Shown one piece after another: positions 8,098 through 15,329 of a DNA stretch of 64,000 nt. Made by a program: the position numbers and the translations under genes. How positions within the stretch are numbered: position 1 is the stretch's first letter; every line of letters starts with the position of its first letter. This DNA comes from Flagellimonas sediminis. GTDB taxonomy: Bacteria; Bacteroidota; Bacteroidia; Flavobacteriales; Flavobacteriaceae. Where the stretch lies: contig NZ_JAAAMI010000002.1 in assembly GCF_010500845.1 (NCBI RefSeq), positions 186,001 through 250,000 on the forward strand, in the 5' to 3' direction. A model generated the notes under the pieces. The model searched no databases. It had not been told where the DNA came from and saw only the letters and a list, made by a program, of their open reading frames with translations.

Positions 8098-9789
8098 ATG
8101 TCAGACGATAAAAAGGTCATTTTTTCAATGTCCGGGGTTACCAAGACCTATAAAACGGCCAATACCCCAGTACTCAAAAATATTTACCTCAGCTTTTTCT
8201 ATGGGGCCAAGATCGGTATTTTGGGTCTTAACGGTTCCGGTAAATCCACCTTGCTCAAGATTATTGCGGGAGTCGATAAAAACTATCAAGGAGATGTGGT
8301 TTTTTCCTCTGGATATACCGTTGGCTATTTGGAGCAGGAACCACTTCTTGATGAAAACAAAACCGTGCTGGAAGTAGTAAAGGAAGGTGTTGCCGAAACT
8401 GTTGCCATTCTGGATGAGTACAATAAAATCAACGATATGTTCGGTTTGCCCGAAGTGTACGAAGATCCGGATAAGATGCAAAAGCTGATGGACAAGCAAG
8501 CAGCTCTGCAGGACAAAATAGATGCTTCCAACGCCTGGGAACTAGACACCAAGTTGGAGATTGCCATGGATGCACTCCGTACACCGGAATCGGACAAAAA
8601 AATCAGTGTGCTTTCCGGGGGGGAAAGAAGACGGGTGGCCCTGTGCCGTTTGTTGTTGCAGGAGCCGGATGTACTATTGTTGGATGAGCCTACCAACCAC
8701 TTGGACGCAGAATCGGTGCATTGGTTGGAGCACCACTTGGCACAATATAAAGGTACCGTGATCGCCGTAACGCACGACCGTTACTTCTTGGACAACGTTG
8801 CCGGGTGGATCTTGGAACTGGACAGGGGAGAGGGCATTCCGTGGAAAGGGAATTATTCCAGTTGGTTGGACCAAAAGGCCAAAAGACTTGCCCAAGAGAG
8901 CAAACAGGCATCCAAAAGACAAAAGACCTTGGAGCGAGAGCTTGAATGGGTAAGACAGGGTGCCAAAGGACGCCAGGCCAAGCAAAAGGCACGTTTAAAG
9001 AATTATGACAAACTCCTTAGCCAAGATCAAAGACAAGTGGAGGAGAACTTGGAAATCTATATCCCGAATGGCCCTCGTTTGGGAACCAACGTTATTGAGG
9101 CAAAAGGGGTAAGCAAAGCTTTTGGTGACAAATTGCTGTACGAGGAGTTGAGCTTCAACCTACCGCAGGCGGGTATTGTTGGAATCATTGGACCTAACGG
9201 AGCTGGTAAGACCACCATTTTTAAAATGATCATGGGAGAAGAGACTCCCGACAAAGGTGAATTTGTGGTAGGAGAAACGGCTAAGATCGCTTACGTGGAT
9301 CAAAGCCATTCCAACATTGATCCTGAAAAGACCATTTGGGAAAACTTCAGTGATGGTCAGGAATTGGTGATGATGGGTGGCAAGCAGGTAAATTCAAGGG
9401 CCTATTTGAGTCGTTTCAATTTCTCTGGAAGCGAGCAGAATAAAAAGGTAAGCATGCTTTCCGGAGGGGAAAGGAACCGACTCCACTTGGCCATGACACT
9501 AAAGGAGGAAGGAAACGTTTTGCTTTTGGATGAACCCACCAACGACCTGGATGTGAATACCTTACGTGCTTTGGAGGAAGGTTTGGAAAACTTTGCCGGT
9601 TGTGCAGTGATCATTTCTCACGACAGATGGTTCTTGGACAGGATCTGTACCCATATCCTTGCTTTTGAAGGGGATTCACAGGTCTATTTCTTTGAGGGAT
9701 CTTTCTCTGATTATGAGGAAAACAAAAAGAAACGCTTGGGCGGTGATATTATGCCCAAGCGTATCAAGTATAAAAAATTGATAAGATAA
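8098..9789 (+). CDS. ettA: Energy-dependent translational throttle protein EttA (ABC-F ATPase)
   Basis: 563 residues, close to E. coli EttA (555). Two ABC ATPase domains are complete: Walker A GLNGSGKS (about 43-50) and GPNGAGKT (about 364-371), signature LSGGE at about 172 and 455, and Walker B LLLDEPTNHLD and LLLDEPTNDLD. A linker of about 80 residues rich in Lys, Arg and Gln lies between them, including the EWVRQGAKGRQAKQKARL segment typical of EttA. There are no membrane segments, as expected for ABC-F. EttA binds the ribosomal E site and gates entry into elongation according to the ADP/ATP ratio. Confidence 0.95.
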   Translation: MSDDKKVIFSMSGVTKTYKTANTPVLKNIYLSFFYGAKIGILGLNGSGKSTLLKIIAGVDKNYQGDVVFSSGYTVGYLEQEPLLDENKTVLEVVKEGVAETVAILDEYNKINDMFGLPEVYEDPDKMQKLMDKQAALQDKIDASNAWELDTKLEIAMDALRTPESDKKISVLSGGERRRVALCRLLLQEPDVLLLDEPTNHLDAESVHWLEHHLAQYKGTVIAVTHDRYFLDNVAGWILELDRGEGIPWKGNYSSWLDQKAKRLAQESKQASKRQKTLERELEWVRQGAKGRQAKQKARLKNYDKLLSQDQRQVEENLEIYIPNGPRLGTNVIEAKGVSKAFGDKLLYEELSFNLPQAGIVGIIGPNGAGKTTIFKMIMGEETPDKGEFVVGETAKIAYVDQSHSNIDPEKTIWENFSDGQELVMMGGKQVNSRAYLSRFNFSGSEQNKKVSMLSGGERNRLHLAMTLKEEGNVLLLDEPTNDLDVNTLRALEEGLENFAGCAVIISHDRWFLDRICTHILAFEGDSQVYFFEGSFSDYEENKKKRLGGDIMPKRIKYKKLIR

Positions 9790-9797
9790 AAAGAGGA

Positions 9798-10487
9798 TTA
9801 TTCTTCTCCACCGAGATTTTTGATTCCCTCTTCCAGTAGTTTTTTTGCTTTTTCCAGATACGCTTTTTGGTGCGCTGCCAAATTATTGGGCTCGCCATTA
9901 TCCTGCGTAGGATTGGTTCCAATGGTCTTGGATAGTTCTACCAACTGGTTAATGGCATTTTCCGCGGAATGAAGCTTATCTTGGGCATGTTTGTCAAAGA
10001 TTTTGATCATCTCCATCTCCATGGTATTGACGCTCTTGGTATTTTCTTCTTGCGGATGAGCCTCGTTTTCAAAAACGGTAGTATCAGTATCTACAACAGT
10101 TGTAGTAGTAGAGATACCCATGGTACACTCATCAAGGAAGGTAATCAATTCACTGATCTGCCCTTGAGCCTTTTTGGTAAAGAACCTTCCGGCTTCCCAG
10201 TCAGATGGCTCAATGGCCTTATCCAAGGATTCCATCGCATCGATGGTTTTCTCGTCCGCCTTTTGACAATCACATTCCCCTTTGGAGGCTTTTGCCTTGT
10301 CCAGAGCCTCCCATGCCCTTTCGGCATAGTACATCTGGTGTTCAAAATTGGTGGCCGTCATTGCTTTTTTACAATGGTTGAGCGCGTAGGTAACCTTGGA
10401 ATAAAAGGCATCACATTGAAAAGCGAAGGTAGTTTGAACGGCAATAAGCATCACCGCAACTACTAAAACATGGGATTTGGGAGCCAT
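9798..10487 (-). CDS. Secreted alpha-helical protein of unknown function
   Basis: 229 residues counted from the ATG at 10487 (an upstream in-frame TTG at 10493 is less likely). A hydrophobic signal peptide (about 5-23, ending TTFAFQC) suggests export. The rest is predicted helical and charged, in two parts split by a Thr-rich linker (TTTTVVDTDTT). It has several cysteines, including C-D-C near residue 77. I do not recognise a family. It sits 67 nt downstream of the MBL lipoprotein gene on the same strand and converges with ettA, 8 nt away. Confidence 0.65.
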   Translation of the reverse strand: MAPKSHVLVVAVMLIAVQTTFAFQCDAFYSKVTYALNHCKKAMTATNFEHQMYYAERAWEALDKAKASKGECDCQKADEKTIDAMESLDKAIEPSDWEAGRFFTKKAQGQISELITFLDECTMGISTTTTVVDTDTTVFENEAHPQEENTKSVNTMEMEMIKIFDKHAQDKLHSAENAINQLVELSKTIGTNPTQDNGEPNNLAAHQKAYLEKAKKLLEEGIKNLGGEE

Positions 10488-10554
10488 GGTCAAGTATTTG
10501 ATTTGGTTAATAGTTGTTATGCTAACGCTGAAAAGGTGGTATTATTATAAAAGA

Positions 10555-11340
10555 TTAGAAATCGTCCTTGGGATACCAGTCCAATTGTACCACCTTAATA
10601 TTGGGGTCACCTTCGTTAACCAAGTTTTTAAATTTTACTACGTCACTTACGTCCGGACGGCCTCTATAATGATAAGGATATACTTCTTTTGGCTTGAATT
10701 CCAGTACGGCATTAGCGGCACTTTCCTCCGTCATGGTAAAAGGTAGGTTCATACAAACAAAGGCTTTATCAATATTTTGTAAAGCCCTCATTTCGGGAAT
10801 ATCTTCTGTATCCCCTGAAAAATAAAAACGTTCCGTGCCAAGGGTCAGTACATACCCATTGCCCCTTCCTTTGGTATGAAAGTTAAGTGCTTCTTCCCTA
10901 AGGTTATACATAGGAATGGCCTCAACCGTAATTCCGGAGAAATTCTTGGTCTCGCCATTGTTCATCACGATAACGGGAGATCTAAAATCGGCAGGAATTT
11001 GATCGGCCACCGCTTTTGGAGCAATCACGGTTGCTTTAACCGTATCCAATACTTGTAACGTTTCCATACTGAAATGATCTCCATGGATATCCGTGATCAA
11101 AATCAAGGTCGGCGGTTTTTGACCTTCGTAAAGTTCTTTGGCCCCAACTGGATCCATATATATGGTATTGCCGTTCCATTCCAATATGGCAGTGGCATGC
11201 TCTATCGGAATTATGGTTGCATCCGCAGGGGTCTCAACCTCCATTTCGGTGGTATTGTCAGATGTTTCTTCGGTTTGACCTTTGTTCTGTTTGCAGGCAG
11301 CAAGCAATATCAAAGCTATGAATGGTAGGATTCTTTTCAT
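10555..11340 (-). CDS. MBL-fold metallo-hydrolase lipoprotein
   Basis: 261 residues. The start is set at 11340, although the frame is open to 11469, because this start gives a classic lipoprotein signal peptide: basic MKR, a hydrophobic core and lipobox LLAAC with Cys16. A Thr/Glu-rich spacer follows, then a metallo-beta-lactamase fold resembling the UlaG-like group (IEHATAILEWNG at the start, YFSGDTEDIPEM late). The metal motif reads TDIHGDH where most relatives have THxHxDH, so the first histidine is aspartate. The protein is probably anchored in a membrane facing the periplasm; substrate unknown. Confidence 0.8.
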   Translation of the reverse strand: MKRILPFIALILLAACKQNKGQTEETSDNTTEMEVETPADATIIPIEHATAILEWNGNTIYMDPVGAKELYEGQKPPTLILITDIHGDHFSMETLQVLDTVKATVIAPKAVADQIPADFRSPVIVMNNGETKNFSGITVEAIPMYNLREEALNFHTKGRGNGYVLTLGTERFYFSGDTEDIPEMRALQNIDKAFVCMNLPFTMTEESAANAVLEFKPKEVYPYHYRGRPDVSDVVKFKNLVNEGDPNIKVVQLDWYPKDDF

Positions 11341-11504
11341 GGTTATTTTTTTGGATTCCTTTAAAAATAAGGTTTCTCTAACATTATGATTATTTTTTTT
11401 ACATTTTTTTTTGAGCAAATAATCCAAACGAACATCTGATGCGTATATAAACCAAACACGATTGATCAAAATATTTAAACGAGAATCAATTAAATCAAAA
11501 AGTT

Positions 11505-12395
11505 ATGACTGAAACAAAAAGCAATAACAATGGATTGAAGGTAATTGCCGGGTTGTTGGGTGTAGTTCTTTTGGGAACCATTATCTATACCGTGAGCCTT
11601 TACCAGGACAAAAAGAAAACAACCGAAGCTCTTACCCAAGAGAAAGAATTGGTTGTTGAGGACTTGAACAACTTGAAATCCGAGTATGACAAGGCCATTT
11701 TGGAAAGCAACGCCACCAACGAAGAATTGGTTGCCGCTAGAGACAACATCGCTAAGTACATCGATTCTGTACAAAGCATGAAAGCTGACATCGCTTCTCT
11801 TTCTAGATACAGAAGACAAGTAAGTGTTCTTAAGGAAGAGAGAGAAAAGCTATTGAGACAAGTGGATTCCTTGACTCAATCCAACACTTTGTTGGCCATG
11901 CAAAGGGACAGCACTTTTGTTGAATTGGAAAAACAAACCGTTTTCAACGATTCTTTGATCGTGCAGAACACCCAATTGGCCGATGCAGTTGAAAGAGGTT
12001 CCGCTCTTAACCTTTCCACCATCAGTGTTGATGCTGTTAAAGAAAGAACTAGCGGTAAATTGGTTTCTACCCAAAGAGCAAAAGCTACCGATAAACTTAA
12101 AGTATGTTTCACCGTAGCTAGCAACACTATTGCTGAAGCTGGTGATAGGGAATTCTATATCGAAGTGTTGGGTCCGCAAGGTAACGTACTTGGTGACGGT
12201 TATTCCAAGACTACTGATGCAGGTGCTTCCATTACCTATAGCAAAGGAACCAATTTCTACTACGAGAATGATGCTTTGGATGTATGTGATTACGTAAACA
12301 AGCCGGCAGGTGATTACCAAAAAGGTAACTACATGGTAAACGTTTATGACAACAAATTGAAATTGTTGGGTACCTCCAAGTTCGAGTTGAAATAA
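11505..12395 (+). CDS. Membrane-anchored coiled-coil protein of unknown function
   Basis: 296 residues. One transmembrane helix (about 13-34, VIAGLLGVVLLGTIIYTVSL) is followed by a long charged coiled coil (about 38-165, with repeated heptads such as VSVLKEEREKLLRQVDSL) and a beta-rich C-terminal domain (about 175-296, including EFYIEVLGPQGNVLGDG and YMVNVYDNKLKLLG). Topology is a short cytoplasmic N-terminus with the bulk in the periplasm. Similar flavobacterial proteins are sometimes misnamed chromosome partitioning proteins; nothing here supports that. The gene stands alone, with a strong bidirectional terminator 22 nt after its stop. Confidence 0.7.
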   Translation: MTETKSNNNGLKVIAGLLGVVLLGTIIYTVSLYQDKKKTTEALTQEKELVVEDLNNLKSEYDKAILESNATNEELVAARDNIAKYIDSVQSMKADIASLSRYRRQVSVLKEEREKLLRQVDSLTQSNTLLAMQRDSTFVELEKQTVFNDSLIVQNTQLADAVERGSALNLSTISVDAVKERTSGKLVSTQRAKATDKLKVCFTVASNTIAEAGDREFYIEVLGPQGNVLGDGYSKTTDAGASITYSKGTNFYYENDALDVCDYVNKPAGDYQKGNYMVNVYDNKLKLLGTSKFELK

Positions 12396-12416
12396 TACAC
12401 ACTATCCATCATAAAT

Positions 12417-12450
12417 AAAAGGCCCGTCCAAATTTGGACGGGCCTTTTTT
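12417..12450. terminator. Bidirectional intrinsic terminator
   Basis: A perfect 16-bp inverted repeat (arms 12417-12432 and 12433-12448, core GGCCCGTCCAAA) is flanked by A and T runs, so it can stop transcription of the coiled-coil gene (+) and of fumC (-), which ends at 12473. Confidence 0.9.
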
Positions 12451-12472
12451 ATAGTTCAGATTGAAAAAGAAA

Positions 12473-13870
12473 TTACTTCATACTTCCTACCATATCTTCA
12501 GGACGTACCCATGCATCATATTCCTCAGGGGTCACATATCCTAGATTAACGGCCTCTTCTTTCAACGTAGTGCCATTTTTATGTGCCGTATTGGCTATTT
12601 CCGCAGCTTTGTAGTACCCAATTTTAGTGTTTAGGGCAGTTACCAACATCAAGGAGTTGTTCAACAAAGTTTTGATCACCTCATGGTTAGGTTCGATGCC
12701 TATGGCGCAATGTTCATCAAAACTTACACAAGCATCTCCCAACAATTGGGCTGATTGCAAAATATTGGCAGCCATTACAGGTTTGAACACATTCAATTCG
12801 TAATGACCTTGGGTTCCACCAATGCTGATGGCCACATCGTTACCCATAACTTGCGCACAGACCATGGTCATGGCCTCGCATTGGGTTGGGTTCACCTTAC
12901 CTGGCATGATGGAACTACCGGGTTCGTTTGCAGGAATGATGATTTCCCCAATTCCGGAGCGAGGGCCGGAAGCCATCATTCGGATATCGTTCGCAATTTT
13001 GTTCAAGGAAACGGCCAATTGTTTCAATGCCCCGTGACTTTCCACAATGGCATCGTGGGAGGCCAGGGCCTCAAATTTGTTTTCTGCGGTTATAAAGGGT
13101 TGACCAGTAAATTGGGCAATATATTTGGCCACCAAAACATCATATCCCTTTGGAGTGTTCAATCCGGTACCTACGGCAGTTCCTCCCAAGGCCAATTCGC
13201 TCAAATGGGAAAGGGTGTTCTTGAGAGCTTTTATGCCGTGTTCCAATTGCGAAACGTAACCTGAAAATTCTTGGCCTAAGGTTAGGGGGGTGGCATCCAT
13301 CAAGTGGGTCCTACCAATTTTTACAACGTTCTTGAATTCTTTGGCTTTTCTGTCCAACGTATTTTTCAACTGTTCTACACCCGGAATGGTAACCTCCACA
13401 ATTTTTTTGTAGGCAGCAATATGCATCCCGGTAGGGAAAGTATCATTGGACGATTGACTCTTGTTTACATCATCATTGGGTTGGATGGTTTTCTCACCTT
13501 CCCCGATTTTCTTTCCGGCAATCTCGTGTGCCCGGTTGGCAATGACCTCGTTCACATTCATGTTACTTTGGGTCCCGGAACCGGTTTGCCAGATCACCAA
13601 AGGAAATTGATCATCCAATTTGCCTTCCAAGATTTCATCGCAAACCTGGGCAATCAAATCCCTTTTTTCAATAGGTAGAACTCCTAGTTCATGATTGGCA
13701 TAGGCCGCTGCCTTTTTCAAATAGGCAAATCCGTAGATGATATCCATTGGCATGGAAGCCGCTGCACCGATTTTAAAATTGTTGCGGGAACGTTCCGTCT
13801 GGGCGCCCCAATATTTGTCCGCGGGCACTTTAACCTCGCCCATGGTATCCTTTTCTATTCTGAAACTCAT
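12473..13870 (-). CDS. fumC: Class II fumarate hydratase
   Basis: 465 residues, the usual length for FumC. The fumarase/aspartase signature [11 protein letters not shown] is present (about 315-325), with the substrate-binding [18 protein letters not shown] segment near residue 100 (here [15 protein letters not shown]) and the TGLNTPKGY loop. It converts fumarate and water to malate in the citric acid cycle, without the iron-sulfur cluster of class I fumarases. A perfect -7 box, TATCTTTG, lies about 27 nt upstream on the reverse strand (13897-13904). Confidence 0.96.
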   Translation of the reverse strand: MSFRIEKDTMGEVKVPADKYWGAQTERSRNNFKIGAAASMPMDIIYGFAYLKKAAAYANHELGVLPIEKRDLIAQVCDEILEGKLDDQFPLVIWQTGSGTQSNMNVNEVIANRAHEIAGKKIGEGEKTIQPNDDVNKSQSSNDTFPTGMHIAAYKKIVEVTIPGVEQLKNTLDRKAKEFKNVVKIGRTHLMDATPLTLGQEFSGYVSQLEHGIKALKNTLSHLSELALGGTAVGTGLNTPKGYDVLVAKYIAQFTGQPFITAENKFEALASHDAIVESHGALKQLAVSLNKIANDIRMMASGPRSGIGEIIIPANEPGSSIMPGKVNPTQCEAMTMVCAQVMGNDVAISIGGTQGHYELNVFKPVMAANILQSAQLLGDACVSFDEHCAIGIEPNHEVIKTLLNNSLMLVTALNTKIGYYKAAEIANTAHKNGTTLKEEAVNLGYVTPEEYDAWVRPEDMVGSMK

Positions 13871-13896
13871 TGGAATAAGAAGATTTTGTTGTTCTA

Positions 13897-13904
13897 CAAA
13901 GATA
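13897..13904 (-). promoter_or_regulatory. -7 box of fumC (TATCTTTG on the reverse strand)
   Basis: An exact TAnnTTTG match ending 26 nt upstream of the fumC ATG. No good TTG -33 element was found at 17-23 nt. Confidence 0.55.
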
Positions 13905-14025
13905 ATCCATCATATCCGCATAAGTAAAAGTCAGCCAAAGAATATTGCTTTTCAACTAAAATTAAGATTGTAGTTTTTTTCTTTCATCAATAATGGTTTA
14001 ATTGGGTTCTTATTAAATACCAATC

Positions 14026-14919
14026 ATGAAAAAACTAACCATTTTAGCATTTTTGCTCACAATTTTCCATGCTTTTTCCCAAGCGGATTCCACCGACATC
14101 AATATAGAATTGGATGAGGCGGCTTACCAACACATTATGGACAGCATCAATAATTCCTATACATTTCAAAAGGGGAGTATCCCGCTAGGAAATGATTTGG
14201 CCACGTTGCATGTCCCAGAAGGTTTCAAATTTTTGGATGCGGAACAAAGCCAACAAGTATTGACCGAGCTTTGGGGCAACCCACCTTCGGAAACCATGGG
14301 TATGCTGTTTCCTGAAGATATTTCTGTTGTAGGGGATGATTTTACCTATGCAATAGAGATTACCTATTCCGAAGAGGGATATATTGAAGATGACGATGCC
14401 GACGATATTGACTATGATGAATTGATGGAGGATATGCAGGAAAGTGCAGTTCAAGAAAATAAGGAGCGTTCAAAACTGGGATATCCAACTGCTGAGATTG
14501 TAGGTTGGGCGGCAGAACCGTTTTATGACCAATCTTCAAAAAAATTGCACTGGGCAAAAGAGATCAAATTTGAAGGAATGGAAATGAATACCCTTAACTA
14601 TAATATCAGGGTTTTGGGAAGGAAGGGTTATTTAAACTTGAACGCCATCAGTGATATGGATAAACTGCCCTTGGTGCAAACTAATATTGATAGGGTCATT
14701 TCCAGTGCGGAATTCAATCCGGGTAATCGCTATTCCGATTTTAATCCTGATTTAGACGAGGTAGCAGCTTACGGAATCGGAGGGTTGATAGCAGGCAAAG
14801 TATTGGCCAAGGTGGGATTCTTTGCGGCACTGCTAAAATTTTGGAAAGTGATCGCCGTTGGAATCGTCGCTGTATTTGGCACCTTGAGGAAGCGAATTTT
14901 TGGGCCCAAAAACGCATAA
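14026..14919 (+). CDS. DUF2167 family membrane protein
   Basis: 297 residues with a signal peptide (about 1-19, ending AFSQ). The mature part starts with a Gln/Ser region and then GSIPLGNDLATLHVPEGFKF, the opening typical of DUF2167. An acidic loop (about 122-140, many Asp and Glu) and the GYPTAEIVGWAAEPFYD segment follow. The C-terminus has two hydrophobic segments (about 245-285) and ends with basic residues RKRIFGPK, so the domain is exported and anchored at its C-terminus. The family is uncharacterised. Confidence 0.8.
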   Translation: MKKLTILAFLLTIFHAFSQADSTDINIELDEAAYQHIMDSINNSYTFQKGSIPLGNDLATLHVPEGFKFLDAEQSQQVLTELWGNPPSETMGMLFPEDISVVGDDFTYAIEITYSEEGYIEDDDADDIDYDELMEDMQESAVQENKERSKLGYPTAEIVGWAAEPFYDQSSKKLHWAKEIKFEGMEMNTLNYNIRVLGRKGYLNLNAISDMDKLPLVQTNIDRVISSAEFNPGNRYSDFNPDLDEVAAYGIGGLIAGKVLAKVGFFAALLKFWKVIAVGIVAVFGTLRKRIFGPKNA

Positions 14920-14934
14920 AATTTAAAAGAGGCC

Positions 14935-14966
14935 TTGTTTATAACTATTTTTTCATTGTATCTTTG
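14935..14966 (+). promoter_or_regulatory. Bacteroidota promoter TTG-N21-TATCTTTG
   Basis: TTG at 14935-14937 and TATCTTTG at 14959-14966 are 21 nt apart, matching the consensus exactly. It lies 20 nt before the ATG of the 58-residue membrane protein and shows that this small ORF has its own promoter. Confidence 0.75.
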
Positions 14967-14986
14967 TTACATCTAAAGGAAAAAAA

Positions 14987-15163
14987 ATGTTTGAATTTGA
15001 CCAGTATTTAGGTTTTCTAGCTTTTTTAACGATTTTGACCATAGGATTTTGGTTGATGATTTTCTTGTTGACCTTCGTAGTGCCTTATTGGTTGGTCGGT
15101 AACCTTAGGGAATTGTACAAAGAAAAAAAGGAGGCCAGACAAGCGGCCAGACTTAAAGAATAA
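14987..15163 (+). CDS. 58-residue single-span membrane protein
   Basis: This reading frame (MFEFDQYLGF at the start, ARLKE at the end) was found by translating the gap between the DUF2167 gene and the TonB receptor. It has a hydrophobic stretch from about residue 8 to 36 (LTILTIGFWLMIFLLTFVVP) and a highly charged helical tail (LYKEKKEARQAARLKE). A perfect promoter lies 20 nt upstream and an intrinsic terminator starts 4 nt after the stop codon, so it is a self-contained transcription unit. I know no function; a small cytoplasmic-tail membrane protein is all the sequence shows. Confidence 0.75.
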   Translation: MFEFDQYLGFLAFLTILTIGFWLMIFLLTFVVPYWLVGNLRELYKEKKEARQAARLKE

Positions 15164-15167
15164 AGAA

Positions 15168-15194
15168 AAAGAAGCCAACTTGGCTTCTTTTTTG
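15168..15194 (+). terminator. Intrinsic terminator after the 58-residue gene
   Basis: AAAGAAGCCAA (15168-15178) pairs with TTGGCTTCTTT (15180-15190), followed by a T run. It starts 4 nt after the stop codon. Confidence 0.85.
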
Positions 15195-15254
15195 TTTTAG
15201 GAGATTTATTCTGAATATGTGTAATCTCAACTGGAATTCTATAATAGTACAGAC

Positions 15255-15272
15255 AACTTTTTTAAAAAAGTT
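15255..15272. repeat. Perfect 18-bp palindrome between two terminators
   Basis: AACTTTTTT followed by its exact reverse complement AAAAAAGTT. It lies between convergent genes, so it is not in an obvious promoter position. Confidence 0.5.
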
Positions 15273-15279
15273 ACCTATA

Positions 15280-15308
15280 AAAAAAGAAGCCATTACGGCT
15301 TCTTTTTT
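15280..15308 (-). terminator. Intrinsic terminator of the TonB receptor gene (bidirectional shape)
   Basis: The arms (15280-15291 and 15297-15308) pair over 12 bp with loop ATTAC, flanked by A and T runs. It lies 22 nt beyond the receptor stop codon. Its core GAAGCC is the same as in the terminator at 15168. Confidence 0.85.
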
Positions 15309-15329
15309 CGCTTAGTTTAGTTGGTTGGA

